Positions 1 to 12,600 of a stretch of DNA of 64,000 bases are shown piece by piece (the first letter of the stretch is position 1; each line of letters begins with the position of its first letter). The stretch is from assembly GCF_009870125.1 (NCBI RefSeq), contig NC_046683.1, positions 1,426,001 through 1,490,000 of the forward strand, given 5' to 3'. Origin of the DNA: Drosophila pseudoobscura. Taxonomy: Eukaryota; Arthropoda; Insecta; Diptera; Drosophilidae. The notes beneath the pieces were generated by a model. It was not told where the DNA came from. It searched no databases and was given only the letters and a program-made list of their open reading frames with translations. A program made the position numbers and the translations under genes.

Positions 1-50
1 GCGGAACCAGTTCGCAGTGGGTGGGGATATTGGGTCGTTCACAGTCGACT

Positions 51-58
51 TATCGATA
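51..58. promoter_or_regulatory. DRE-type palindrome TATCGATA
   Basis: An exact TATCGATA, the core of the DNA replication-related element bound by DREF at Drosophila housekeeping promoters. No transcription start can be placed next to it because the window begins just upstream. Confidence 0.3.
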
Positions 59-164
59 GGACATACGGTCTGACCCTCAGATTTATACCGAAACTACGTC
101 ATAAATTTCAAAATATACCGTATATATAATATTCGAAATTTGTTTAGGTCAAAATTGAATCTAT

Positions 165-231
165 GCGGGCATGGCTAAATGTCCTATCTAGCTAATAATA
201 TTCGACGGAACATCAAAATTTAGCAATATGG
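165..231 (+). repeat. Dispersed repeat, copy A
   Basis: About 66 bp that align without obvious gaps to 46598-46660, sharing the core AATATTCGACGGAA. A more decayed relative lies at about 46393-46440. It may be a fragment of an old interspersed element. I do not recognise the family. Confidence 0.5.
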
Positions 232-510
232 TTTTCAATCCTTAACGGAGAACGATTAACCGATTGTAAGCCAAGAGGGTATTTTAATATTCCACCGAAA
301 ATAATGAAAATTTAATAAGCGCAATTCAGGTGAAAGATATCGTTTTTTTTAAAGTTCACAGGAAAGATGACATGGATCTACAAGAAGAATTTACAATTGG
401 ATATATTTTCCGCCAATTAGCGCAAGTCGTTGAACTGTTAAAATTGAGGGGCCTTAGTGGGCTAAGTTCGGTTTCTTATCGGTCCTTTTACGCTATTTCT
501 GAGGTTCAGA

Positions 511-521
511 CGGTCACACTG
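511..521 (+). promoter_or_regulatory. Ohler Motif 1 core-promoter element
   Basis: CGGTCACACTG matches the Motif 1 consensus YGGTCACACTR exactly (bound by M1BP, typical of constitutive Drosophila promoters). It reads on the plus strand, so a start near 520-560 with rightward transcription is expected. The nearest plus-strand gene is bves, whose 5'UTR has a splice acceptor at 6261-6262. This may be one of its promoters, but the link is inference. Confidence 0.5.
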
Positions 522-3500
522 CTGCTCTCTCCTGCAACGAAAACACGAGCGTATTTTTGAATGGGTTATAAGAAAGGGGTATGGTATGGACAACAAGCAA
601 AACCATATCGCAAAGCTCGTACGAACCTCACCTCGGCGTGTGTTGAGGGAGAACAAACCTTGCAGAAAAAAAGTCGATTTCGTCCCAAGGTATATTAGGC
701 AAAAGGGAGACTCCACCTTGCATGTGTGGCATTTTCTGTGCTGCTTTGCCTGTTGTCCATACCCCCTTTTTCCTCCCATTATGTAGAAAATTTTGAGTTA
801 CCGTGTAGTTGACATGTAATGAATCGAGCAAGTGTAAACACAAAAAACAAACACAAAACTAACTGTGATTTTGGCTTTGGGGAATACCAAAGAGTATTTG
901 TACGGAACAACGAAATCGAACTGTTTTCCAAGCTCTGAGTGAGAGATATCTCCACAAATATATTATCAAATAATACATCTCCTGTCGGGTCGTCGGATTG
1001 TCGGTTTCTCGTTGGGTCGTCGCGAAGCATATAGTAAAAACAGATTCTGCTGGTAAATAAATGAGTAAATTATTTATTCACTCTCGCTCTCTCACGTGTA
1101 AAATATAAATCTGCCCGAGTGCGTCCCTCCCCTCTTCTGACTGAGCGTGTGTTTTATTTTTTTTTGTGTGAGTTAGTGTAAGTGTTATTTTGTTCTTTTG
1201 CCAAATGTTCATTCAAACTGGAGTGTGTGTGTGAGTGGGAGAGTTATATGGCTATATACATAACCTAAGCATCGGCAGAGGGCTTTTTGTTGTTGTTGTT
1301 GTTTTTGCTGCTACTACTGCTGGTGTCGCGCCAAAAGTAATTAAATAAAAGCTATAATTACAGTTAATAAACACACTATAGTGTAAGTCGTTGTGTTTTT
1401 CCTGTGTATTTATTTGAATGAAAAATGCACACAAGAAAGGCTCAAGAATGATGAAAAATCGAACATCAACACGAGTTACGCTCTCAAAAAATGCATGTAT
1501 ATATGCGTGTGTGTGTGTGTGTGTGGTGTGGTGTCCCAAGGCGGGTGGTGGCAGCACAGCGGCAAGAACAACAACGGGCAGGCAGCGACGTAAGCAGCAG
1601 CAATTGCAGTTGCAAGCACGCACAAGGCAAAGTTGAACAGGAAAGTGGAAAGAGACGGGCAAGAGGAGGAGGAGGAGGACAAAGAGTTGAAAAAAGGAAA
1701 AGAAAAAGAGTAAGAGCTGGCGGGAGAAGGAGTAACAGCAAAGGAAGGTGACGGGTGGTAACAGAAAAATAAAGAGTGCAAGGCAGCGGCGGCGAAAAAC
1801 TCTCAAGCTCCTGCCTAATGCTTCCGCCCCCCGATCCCACGCCGCCCCTGCTCCCATCAACTGCTCTCCCTCGCTCCCTCTTGCACTGTGCGTTTCTTTG
1901 TAAGATGTGTGTGCTGTGTGTGTGTGTGCGTGTGGGTGATTGCATTTGCATGCACATGCACGCTCCCATGCGTATGCGTGTGTGTGTGCATGGATTTATG
2001 AATGTGTTAGGGACAAAAATACAAAAATGTGTATATATTACAGCTACATTAGCCCACACTTTCCTCGTCGCCGAAGCGGGTGGTTCCAATTGCCGGCTCC
2101 AATTTCAGATTTCCATCCAATCGCATATGTATACTACGGAACGGTACAATATTTGGATTTCCATTTGCGTTTTCGGGTGGAAAGTGCCCATTTTCCAGGG
2201 CCCTCCCTCCCTTTGGTGGGGAGAATCATCTGGTGGTGGGGTTTTCATCTATTAAAGTACTTAATCATTATGATATATGGCCTTTTACTATATTTACTGA
2301 TCACAATCGATCTCCGATCGTGGGATAAGCCTTGCACCGATCCATAGATTCCATTTCACAATCTTTCCTTCGACTTTCTTTTACCAAAAGCAGTTTTTAT
2401 TATTACATATTTCAGTTTTTAGTATGGTGGTGGGACTCGTCTCTTTATTATTATTATTATAATTCTTATTGTTGTCTGTTTTTTGCCGTCCTCACTCCGT
2501 GGGAAACGGAAATTGCCACACACCGAAAAAAAAAACCTGTCCGTCGTTTCACTTTCTGTTTTGCCTCGAAGGCATCCTCTCCTCCTCACGTCACGTCCCT
2601 CCCCTCCACGCCACGCCACGCCACTCCAACATTATCCATTTCCACTCTCCGCTCCCAAAAGGTTGTTAACAAATTATAAATAACAAACGAAATGAAAGAA
2701 ACACAGTCCAACGTTTCTTTACATAAATAATTTCATGTAATTAAACTTTTATGGCGCTTCCAACTTTGATGGGTGCCCCCCCTCTCCTCCCCGAGCAGTG
2801 TCCCATTTCCCAATTGTTGCCATAAACGGAACAAACGAATGGAATGGACTTCCAATTGGATTGTGCGGTTCGAAAGTCTGTGGCCAAATACCAATTAGAA
2901 TCGCGGGTAAAAAGATATCGCGTATCGGAGAGAACGATAGGGGTAAAACCCCTGAAGGCAGTCCACTAATTGTTGTTTCTGTAGCCCCAAATAGGGGAAA
3001 TATATTTCTGAAATTATCTACCACAATATGGCGCGGGTATATATGTATAAATTCGAAACAAAATGGGGGGTATGTAGGTTTGCCCCAAGGCGGATGTCAA
3101 TTGGGTTCCATAAATGCAGCGACACTCAAAGGGAAAGCGATTACACATGTCCAGTAGATTCGCTTCCCCGCGTTTCCCCCACTGATGATTACTCGAATGA
3201 ATTACCATCAATTGCAGTCGAAGAAATTGATGACTTGGATACCCCCAATGATGTGACTTCCTAAGGCAAGTGGAAAGAAATGGAGAAACCTCTCTCTGCC
3301 CCCTCTTCACCCCCCACCATCCACCATCCACCATCCACCCGGTGGTCAATATTGTCATTGGCCATTGACATGCCATCCCACCCTATCTTCCCAATTGCTT
3401 CAACATCCCACTCTTCGATGAGAGGCGCTACCGCTACCGGTACCGCTACCCACTCCAATCCAATCCAATCCGGTCCAAATCGCAGCACTCCTCCACAGCG

Positions 3501-6262
3501 CTGGCATCCACCCCGATGTGGCTGGCAATTATCGGGCGACTGCGACTGCAGCGGCGGCGACCAAGTCAAGTGCCCCACAAACTCATTGGCATTTTAGCAT
3601 CCAAGAGGCTTTCAAGTTTTCCATGTGCATATCGTTTAAAAAAAAAAATAGGCAAAACCAGCAAATGAACTGAACGTGCGTGGTCGTTTGAATTGTCTTT
3701 GGTGCCCATGTGTTGGTCGTGTTGGTCGAGGCTAAAAATACCCTCACTTTCGGGGTGGGCTGTGGACCTTTGGAGGGGGCTCCATCTCGGAGGAAGAGTT
3801 CTCCACTAAAATGAGTTGTATCTCTGGCAATAGCTGAGCCAAGAATGATTGGGTAGAGGATGTATCCCTGGAAGAGTGATGCCTCTTTAAAGTATACGAA
3901 ATCGCCATCAAATCCATCTGATGGTATGGTCCTACCACCTAGTTCCCTCCTCTTTCGCCTTCTACTGTAGGGTATTAAAGTTTCGTCATGCCTTGAACAG
4001 CAATTTCTTATTTATGGTTTTCTTGTATTACACATTTTATTATTATATTTCTCTTCCCCTCTGCTTGGCAAGCTTCGTTCCCATTTGGTGCTTTTTTTTG
4101 TGTGTTTTTGGGCTTTAGGCCAGGCCGAGACGCTGGCTTAGTCGTTGCTGTTGTTGCTTCTTTTTCAAGGCAACAACATGACGATGACTTCATCTTCAGT
4201 GCCCCCATACGTCGTTGTCGGCGTCTGCCGGGCTTTTGTTGTTTGGAGAGTGTTCTGTGGATGGTGTGTTGGTGTTGCATTGTGTTGGAGCCTTACGATG
4301 GTGTGTTGGTGTACAGCTGTTGTTCGACGAAGAATAATAGTGATATTGGAAATATTGTTGCGGGTGTAGATTGGTGATTTTGAAAATATTGTTCAGGGTA
4401 TAGATTGGTACTGTTGATGCTGTTGTATGGTGTTGGTGTTGGTGTTGTTTTTGGTGCGGAAAGGTGCTGTTGTTGGATTTGATGGTGTTATTCCGTTTTA
4501 TTGGTGTGCATTGGTTTTTTGGTACGTTGTTGAGGGATTTCAATAGTGTTGTTGTATGTTATTAAATGTGTGCCATGGTGTTGGTGTGCATACGTGTTGG
4601 TGAATGTTGTTGAGAGTGTGCGTAGGTGTTGTATAGCTGTTAAGGGCTTTCATTGTTCCTTGTGTATGTTGTCAGAGGTGCTGGAGTTTTGTTGAAAGCT
4701 TTCATATATTGTTGGTGTGTTGTTGTGACTGTCTATTGAAGTTGGTGTTGATAAAATGAATTGGTGTTGGTTTTTTTTGTTGGTGTATGGTTATTTCTAT
4801 AGTTGTTGGTGTGATTTTATCGTTGGTGAGTGTTGTTGTTGGTGTAAATTTGTGTTTGTCTTTGCTTTTGCGGTTTGCTGCTGTTTTTATGCAGTTTCTG
4901 TCGTTCCCTTGCGTTCTTGCCACACTCCCCTTCCCCTGCATGGCAAAAAAACAACGACGATGGTGATAGTGGGTCTGATGATGGAAGCATTTTCCTTGTT
5001 TTCTGATTGTTGTTGCTTGTGTATTTCTTGTGTGATATGTGTGTCACATCATCATTATCCACGCCGAAGAAACATTGTCGGACGAGAAGGAGGAGAGTAA
5101 AAGTGTATGCAAAGTTGAGTCATTGTCATCGTCATGGTCATCATCCAACCATCATCATAATCATCAACCGCTGGTGGCGACATTAACCGCTTTCATATAC
5201 AGCCGGGATCCAGGAGTGACGACTCGACCACGAACTGGTCTGATGGTGACATCAAATTGATTATTGTATGCCTTTACCCCATCACTCACTCTCTCTATCT
5301 CGTTCTCTCGTTCTTTCGTTCTCTCTTTCTCTTTCCACTCTTTTTTCTCTATCTTCTTTGTTGTTTTATTGTTCAAGTCCATGCCGGAAATGTCCCGACA
5401 CCATCCCCTACAATAAACAGCGAAGCGAAGACCAACCCAAACCCAAACCCGAAACCCAAACCGTATACGCAAATGTACAGTGAAACGCAGCCTAGATGGA
5501 AGAGAAGGCTTCTCTGTAACATACGAGTACATATGTGTGCATGTATTTCTGAGGGAATCGTGGGGGGGACCGCTCACTGTGCATCGTACTTCCCCCCGTT
5601 TCCGCATTGTCTAGTGTATGTATGTTGGGGCCCCCGTTTTTCGGTAGTTTTTTGGGTCATGTTAAAAGCAGAAAACCATTATTTGCTGGCCGCTTGGGTC
5701 TCGACCAAGTTTCCGTAGACGATATTTGCTTTGTTGCACACGTATTCCCTGGAGGAGAGGAGAGGAGAGGCTTTTGGCCACAGCATTTCGCTCCGAAGAA
5801 CAGGTTGTGTGCGGCTGAAAGATCTGTATCTCTTAAACTGCGGACTTTTTGCCTCTGCTTGGTACACGGAGTTTGGGGGGTGAAGTGTGGCAGAGGCGGA
5901 GCATGAGGTCAGAATGGAGATGGCGTCTTGAACTCTATAGATCGCTGCACTTTTGTGCGTCTGCTACAAGCGATGAAAGCCCTTCTGGAAAGGCTTCTGG
6001 AGAATAACACCAGATATCACTTATAGGATGTAACTGCAGGCCTCGATTAGTCTTTTTTGTATCCCATAACCATAAATAATAAATAGCATCCTCGGATGGG
6101 AACCCGAACACTTATGAAATGCCACTTTTCTGCACAAGGAAGTCGTCTAATGGCACGGCGTCATGTGGCGCGACTCCCACTGACTCCCACATCGCTGATG
6201 GACTGGCCGTTATTGATTAACGGTTTTGTAATTAATGGCCACTTTTAATTTTGCCGTTGCAG
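522..6262. other. Non-coding leader/upstream region of bves
   Basis: No convincing protein gene. All ORFs here are short or pure low complexity (TG runs near 1500-1530 and 1905-1990, A/G-rich 1640-1760). The tract 1080-1590 has the look of a Drosophila 5'UTR (CT-rich, then CAR-rich, ending in a usable donor GAC|GTAAGC at about 1590), so it may hold non-coding first exons. A GT-rich cryptic repeat occupies 4230-4860. Confidence 0.4.
4230..4860 (+). repeat. GT-rich, C-poor cryptic repeat tract
   Basis: Built from degenerate GTTGTT/GTGTTGGTG words. It includes a clear pair of about 28-bp copies, each reading ATTGTT..GGGT.TAGATTGGT, at roughly 4350-4375 and 4388-4413. The plus strand is strongly depleted of C and A here. 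There is no coding signal. Confidence 0.55.
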
Positions 6263-6653
6263 CAGCTGCGGAACAATGCAACAATGTGAGACGGGACAGC
6301 AGCGAGAGACGAAGCAGAAGCAGAAGCAGCAGCAGCAGCAGCGAACCCCATACACCAGCAGTAGCAGCAGCCCCACAAGTCCCCATCCTCAGCCGCCTAG
6401 CGAGGACTGCAACGCCAACGCCAACGCCAGCGCCAGCGACCACGCCTACGCCTACGCAAGCGTCTGCTGAGGCAGCAGCAGCATCAGCAGCAGCAGAGAG
6501 GAGCGGAAAGCGAGGAGGGCAAAGCAAGCTGACAAGAAGAGCGACAGACTGACACGCGGAAGAGTGAGAGTGAGAGTGAGGTTGAGAGCGAGAGTGAGAG
6601 TGAGAGAGTCACGGGAGAGAGACACGTCGGGTAGGTAGGCCAAGGCCGAGGCC
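6263..6653 (+). other. bves: 5'UTR part of the first coding exon of bves
   Basis: A good acceptor (polypyrimidine then TTGCAG) ends at 6262, followed by CAG/AGAG-rich leader sequence running into the bves start at 6654. This implies at least one upstream non-coding exon. The leader includes AGC/CAG and GAGAGTGA repeats. Confidence 0.5.
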
Positions 6654-9600
6654 ATGCCCAGCACAGCCGGCAGCGCTGCTAGCGTCGGAGCTTTGATCAA
6701 CAGCGCCGGCAGCAGCGCCAGCGTCATGGGCATCGGTGCGGGCGGCGGCAGTGGCGTGGGCACAGGTGTGGCTGCTGCTGCCGCTGCCGAGGTGGGAGCC
6801 GGCGCTGCAGCCGCCGCCTCAGCGGGCACCCTGATAGCGCAGAGCACGGCGGGCACGAGCGCCGCCAGCGGCACGATCACGTGGGACAACAACGGCACCC
6901 TGCGCTCCATCAATCCCGGTGACTGGTCCATCGAGCAGTGCCTCAACTGGCAGCAGCCGCACCACCTCTACTTTCAGCTCGGCTGGGCCTTCCTCTTTCT
7001 GGCCTTCCTGGCCCCCCACGGCCCCTTCGGCTCGCTGTGGATGCGGGCGATGCTGCTGATCGGCTGCATCATGATGGGGATGTACGGCTATCTGGTGGAG
7101 TGCACCCCGGATGTGGTCCTCTGGTCAGGCCTTGGCATCGGCGTCAATTTCATCTATCTCATTGTGGTGCTCTGTCGACTGCGACCCGTGCGCTTCGAGC
7201 AGGAGATTGAGGCGGTAAGTGCAATCATCCCACATGCCCCATGCAATATACATATGTACATACATACATACATACATACATACTTATATTTTCCAAAAAG
7301 TAGGCTAGAAGAGACTTACGGTAAAAGCTCTCACGAGAGAGAGAGACGGAGAGAGAGTACTGCTGATGCGGCTAACTCTACTCCGCTGCTGCTGTCTTTC
7401 TGAAGTACATTCCAAACGGGACAGCGGCAGCAGATCCAGAGGGAGAGAGAGAGAGAGAGCCCAAAAGTTTTTGCATTGCCTGCTGCCTCGTTTAGACGGC
7501 CTCCGTTTCAAGATTACTCCCACAGCATTGACTCTCTCTCTCTCTCTCTCTCGCTTACTTGTTCTTGTGATATTTCCTTGGCACCGCCTAAAAGCATGCA
7601 ATACACTTTTATCGCTAGACACTTGAGAAGAAAGTCGAAGTTTCCCTTAGTATTTTATAGAAAATTTAAAATTATACTCACTAAGTATTTGTTTGCTTTT
7701 TATGTATGGGTGTGTCCTTGTTTATTGGCTAACGCGGCTATCGACAAAATGTCTAGTGGGTTCATCTTGTAACTGTGTGTGTGGGGGTGGGTGGTAGTCC
7801 TTTTCTTTCTCTTTGTGCGTTTTAAGTGCAATTGGAAATGATTAAAGGATTAATTTATAAATACTTGGATGCCAGAACAGATGATCTTCCGCTCTGCTCT
7901 GCTCCTCTCCTCTCTATATTCAGAGTTTCGTGTATATATTTCTCTGTTCGAGTTCGATGTCGAATTCGAGTGCTTTGATCTATCTAATCTGAATAAGTTA
8001 TAGCCATGCCATGCAATCCGGAGTCCGGAGTGCAGGTCCAAGCTCCAAACCCTTGAAGCCATGCTGTTGTAACTCTTTTCCCAGACACGACACTTGCTTA
8101 TGTCACAGACTGTACGTAAAGGCTGGAAAAATACCTCCTGGAAGAATATTCAGCGATTGTCTCTCTCTCTCTCTCGCTCTTTGGTTACTACGCATTTGTT
8201 GCGTGGACAGTCTGCTATGTTTGCCTGCCCTCTCCGCTCTCCCCTCCCCCCGTTTGCCTTCGGTGGGTGGACATTTTTGCATATATTCGCGCATTTATTT
8301 CTGCGTTTGCTGCACCTCTCTCGCTCTCTTGCTATTTTGTCCTGATATTTTCTTGGCGCCGCCTGAAAGACTGCAATACAGTTTTAAAGCTAAACCGACA
8401 GCAGACAAAAGAAAGCCGCAAGTCGGATTTTCCCCCATTCAATTTTAGGTCATATTCCGACCGTTCTACGAGTTTTCTCATCCCCCCTTCCCCTCCCAGA
8501 AACCCATCGAAGGAAAACAATTATATCTTTATTTTAAGCACACTTTCAAGTGGTTTGAATATGTTTATTTATTGATTTTGTATTATTTTTTTATTCGATT
8601 TTTGCCCTTCTTGGTGTTTTTTTTTTCTTTTTATTTTTTATTTTGGGTTTTTATTTTATGTATAATTAAAAAACTACATTCACTAAGTATTTGTTTGCTT
8701 TCTCAATTAAAGCAGCTAAATATTATACTTTCGATGGATTAATAAATAACCAAAAAAAAGGGTGGGGGGGAGGTGGAAATAATAAAAAATGGAAGTGTGG
8801 TGGGAAGAGACGTTGCTTTCGGTATAATTAATTATCAATAGGCTAATAATTAATAACTGTGTGTGTGTTTGTTTATTGGCTAACGCGGCTATCGACTAAA
8901 TGTTTTGTGAGTTGTCTTGTGAATGTGTGTGTGTGTGCGTGTGTGTGTGGGGGGGTGGGGTAAGTTTTTATCACAGGAAAATCAGATTGGAAAATCGCAG
9001 AAAATACTCGTTTAGTTTTTGTTTGTGGGTTTTTTGTGCGTTTTAAGAAATTATTTTGTGTGATGGCGAATGACTTTTGAATGTGGAATTTAATCGTTGA
9101 ACATTTAAATACAATCGAGAGAGTGCGTGGCGTGGCGTTGCGTGGCGTGGCGTGGCGTGTGTGGTCGTGCATTTTGAAATGACTTGAATGATTCTTTAGA
9201 CTCTAGGATTAATTTGTAAATTCTTGGATGCCAGAACAGATGATCTTCCGGTGCTGAACACTCTGCTCTGCTCTGCTCATCTCCTCTCTTGTTGTGTGTG
9301 CAGCTGTGCCCTAGCTAAGATGTATTTTCGATGCCAGAAAATACAATTGCAGACACGTGGCCAGCATGACGGTCATGTTGCCAATGGCAATGGTCATGTG
9401 GATGCGGCGGAAGCCTTTGTGGACGCGCTGATAGTGCGGACAGTCGATCAGATCGCCCTGGACAAGGCTGCCCACCTCCTGGCCACTGCCGATGGCGTCT
9501 TCGATCTTGTACTTCTCGTGCATCAGCTTCAGCATCGGCGGCACCAGATACAGTCGCACCACCACCTCAATGCCCGCCGCCAGAGCCAGCGATCCGACCT

Positions 9601-12600
9601 GGATGCCCGACGCCGTCGTCCAGCCACTAAGGAAGTACTTTGCATAGGTCACCAGCATCGTGAGACTGAGCACGGCGTTGAAGGCAAAGTACCGGGGGAA
9701 CAGGATCTGCTGGCACTGCCCGAAGATGTGGCGCGGCAGGGAGAAGTACAGCGAGAGGCCTGTGTGCGAGGAAAAAAGATTAGGGAATTATTACAACGAG
9801 CTCCACTCGGGGAGCGCTCGAAAGGGGACTAAGATTCGGCGTTGGATGGAGCCTATCAGCGGTTGATGGATTTGGATGGATCCCCTGAGCCTTGAGAGCA
9901 GAACTTACCCGAGACGAATGTCATCCAGATCTGCGAACCAAAGTGAGTGGCGAATGCCCCCAGATAGACGAGGTTCGGCAGGGTGCCGCTCCCTCCTCCG
10001 CCTCCGGTTGAGCTGCTGCTGCTCAGAGTTCTCGTCGTTGTTGTTGGTGTCGTTGCGGGGCTACCCTCGATCAGGTCGCGTCCGACAGTCATCAGCACAA
10101 AGACCAAGATGCAGACAGCTATCAGGTGTGCTGGCTGTGTGGTACGCGTCAGTATTCTGTGCGGATAAAAGAAGATCGAAACTAAAGTTAGTTCAACGCT
10201 AAAGCTGTTATCAATTGAATGATTAATCGATGAATGCGCCCTCCCACCTCTGTTCGAGTTCGATGTCGAATTCGAGTGCTTTGATCTATCTAATCTGAAT
10301 AAGTTATAGCCATGCCATGCAATCCGGAGTCCGGAGTGCAGGTCCAAGCTCCAAACCCTTGAAGCCATGGTGTTGTAACTCTTTTCCCAGACACGACACT
10401 TGCTTATGTCACAGACTGTACGTAAAGGCTGGAAAAATACCTCTTGAAAGAATATTCAGCGTTTGTCTCTCTCCCGCTCTCCCGCTTTCTGGTTACGTTA
10501 CGTATGCACACACGTGGCCCTCATGATTAGATTCGCTTGCAGCGAACTTTCGCACAAGAGAGCGGGGGAGAGAGAGCGCACGATCCGATCGCACGCTAAT
10601 AAATTATCTCTGTCTCTTGCGTCGTCGTCGTCGTCGACGTCAAATGGTTGTGAGCTGCTGTCTGTGTGTGTGTGTGTCCGTCTACGCATTTGTTGCGTGG
10701 TCTGTCTGCTGCTATGTATGTATGCCTATCCTACCTCTCCTCTCCTCTCCGTCGTTACCCTTCGGTGGGTGCACATTTTTGCATATATTCGCGCTTTTAT
10801 TTCTGCTTTGCTCTACTCTGCTTCTGCGGCGAATGTAGAGCTTTAACCATAGAATGGCGTACGTGCGAAAACGCATGCAACCAAATAATGAATTTTTTCC
10901 ACTTCCCCTCAACTAAAGTTCCCCCCTGCCACCCCACAAGCCACACCACCCATACCACACCATCGGTCATGGCGGGAGGGGGACAGAGTTAAGCCATAAC
11001 TCAGCCAACAAATTGCCAATCTACATAACTGTAGATAATCTTGCACTTGCACCTTTAAGGCGAATCCAGAGAACAGAGCGAATTCAGAGAATCAGCTGTG
11101 CGGCGTGCCGTTCAGCTGATAAAAATCCAGAAACAGTGGCAAAAGTAGAATATTGAGGGAGGGAGGCGGGGCAACGTAACGTAACTGACTCAGCAACAGA
11201 GCCAATGACAAGGAAAGAGAGTGAGCGCAGAGCCGACGACGAAGACGAAGACGAAGACGACGCCGATCCCACAGTACCGCACTACCTCTCTCTCTCGCTC
11301 TGCTGTGACGTCGTCACAGAAATCAGACTTTGATCGAGAGTGACGGATAGAGAGAGGAGGGAGGAATGGGGAAATCCACCCGTTCGAGTGGAATAGGGAA
11401 CTCGGGAGCTCTGTTGACGTTGACGCCACAGCAGCGCACTTTGCCCACACGCAACAATTTCAGTGTCAAGGTGTGAGGGAGGGAACTCTATTGACTCTTC
11501 GTTTCGTCAGGGATCCCCGGCAGCAGATAAGCTCGGGCCCAACCAACCGCCGCCCGCCCCCCCCAAAAAAAGCTGACTCAACGGACAAGGCTATCTCCGA
11601 TAGTATTTTATCGTATCTATAAATACTCTTACTCGTGCTCGATTCTCCAATTATATTTAGTAATACGTTTTTGATAAGTGAGACTCCAAATGAATCACCT
11701 GCAAGAACTGGTTTCTTTTTTGTGCGGGACAGAAATAGCAGGTTGCATTGGGTTAGGTTATGGCCCTGTTTTAGGCCTTCGAAGGGAAGTGACGTTCTAA
11801 TGCGATTTAAATGGAATTTCATGTTTCTTTATGCTTTATGCTGTGAACATCGTCTGACGGAGGTCTAGCTTTCAGCTGTTTGCATAACCGTATAGTGTCC
11901 AGAAAGCAACAGCTGACAACAACAGGTAATACAGAGTATATGCACAGAAAAATTCCAAAAGCACTCGGGGAAAATAATGAATAGGCGTGATCGGGCGAGC
12001 GGCATGATCCATTACCGTGCAAACGAACGATAAGAGGGATGCCTGGCTGCCCTGTCGCCTGCCGCCTGCTGCCTGCCGCCCTCCGCCTGCTGATAATTCC
12101 CATTTTTCCATTGGAATTTGTATGTCACATGGTGAAATGATGATAGATGATGGGTGTGTGCTCGCTTGTGATATTTTGGGGGCTCGTTAACATGGTGGGG
12201 TACTCACGTGTACAGTCGACTGCCCTGCAGCTGGGCGACCAAGCAGGCGATCCGTTCCGATACCTTGCGCGTCATTTGGGTGCCAATGGCGAGGGCATCG
12301 TCCATCGAGGGTTCCATCGAGCTGAGCTTTCGCTGCTGCTGTGCTTTCAGCTGAGAAATATCCTCCACCTGTTGCTGTTGCTCTTGCTGCTGCTGCTGCT
12401 GCTGTTGCAGTTTGCGGAAGCGTCCGCACATTTTGGGAATTTTGAAGATCTCACTGTTGTTGTTGCTGCTGCTGTTATCGATGCTGCTGCCCTTTGTGTT
12501 GTGGGTCTCTGTTAATGTCAGGTTCTCTGCTACTGCTACTGCCACTGCCACTGCCGCTGTCACAGCCACTGCTGCAGCGCCGTATGTTACTATTTCTGCT

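Larger units (their letters stand above)
8340..10825. repeat. Direct duplication, copy 2 (contains gene exons)
   Basis: The copy that retains exons 2-3 of the minus-strand TMEM205-family gene. It covers that gene's 3' flank, both exons and the start of its large first intron. See copy 1 for block coordinates. The junctions between copies lie in CT-rich microsatellite sequence, which fits origin by unequal exchange. Confidence 0.8.

Noticed and set aside
1252..2255. Several 100-200 codon frames on both strands
   Set aside because: All are driven by TG/CA, AG and CT simple repeats (polyL, polyS, polyH/T); no splice or start support and no domain.
6452..6946. 164-codon minus-strand frame
   Set aside because: Antisense shadow of the Ala/Gly-rich first coding exon of bves.
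7850..8062. Minus-strand frame repeated at 10318-10368 (MASRVWSLDLHSG)
   Set aside because: The shared peptide simply reflects the duplicated 215-bp intronic block; no splice context supports translation.
9224..9832. 202-codon plus-strand frame
   Set aside because: Antisense shadow of the last exon of the TMEM205-family gene, which has splice sites and membrane segments.
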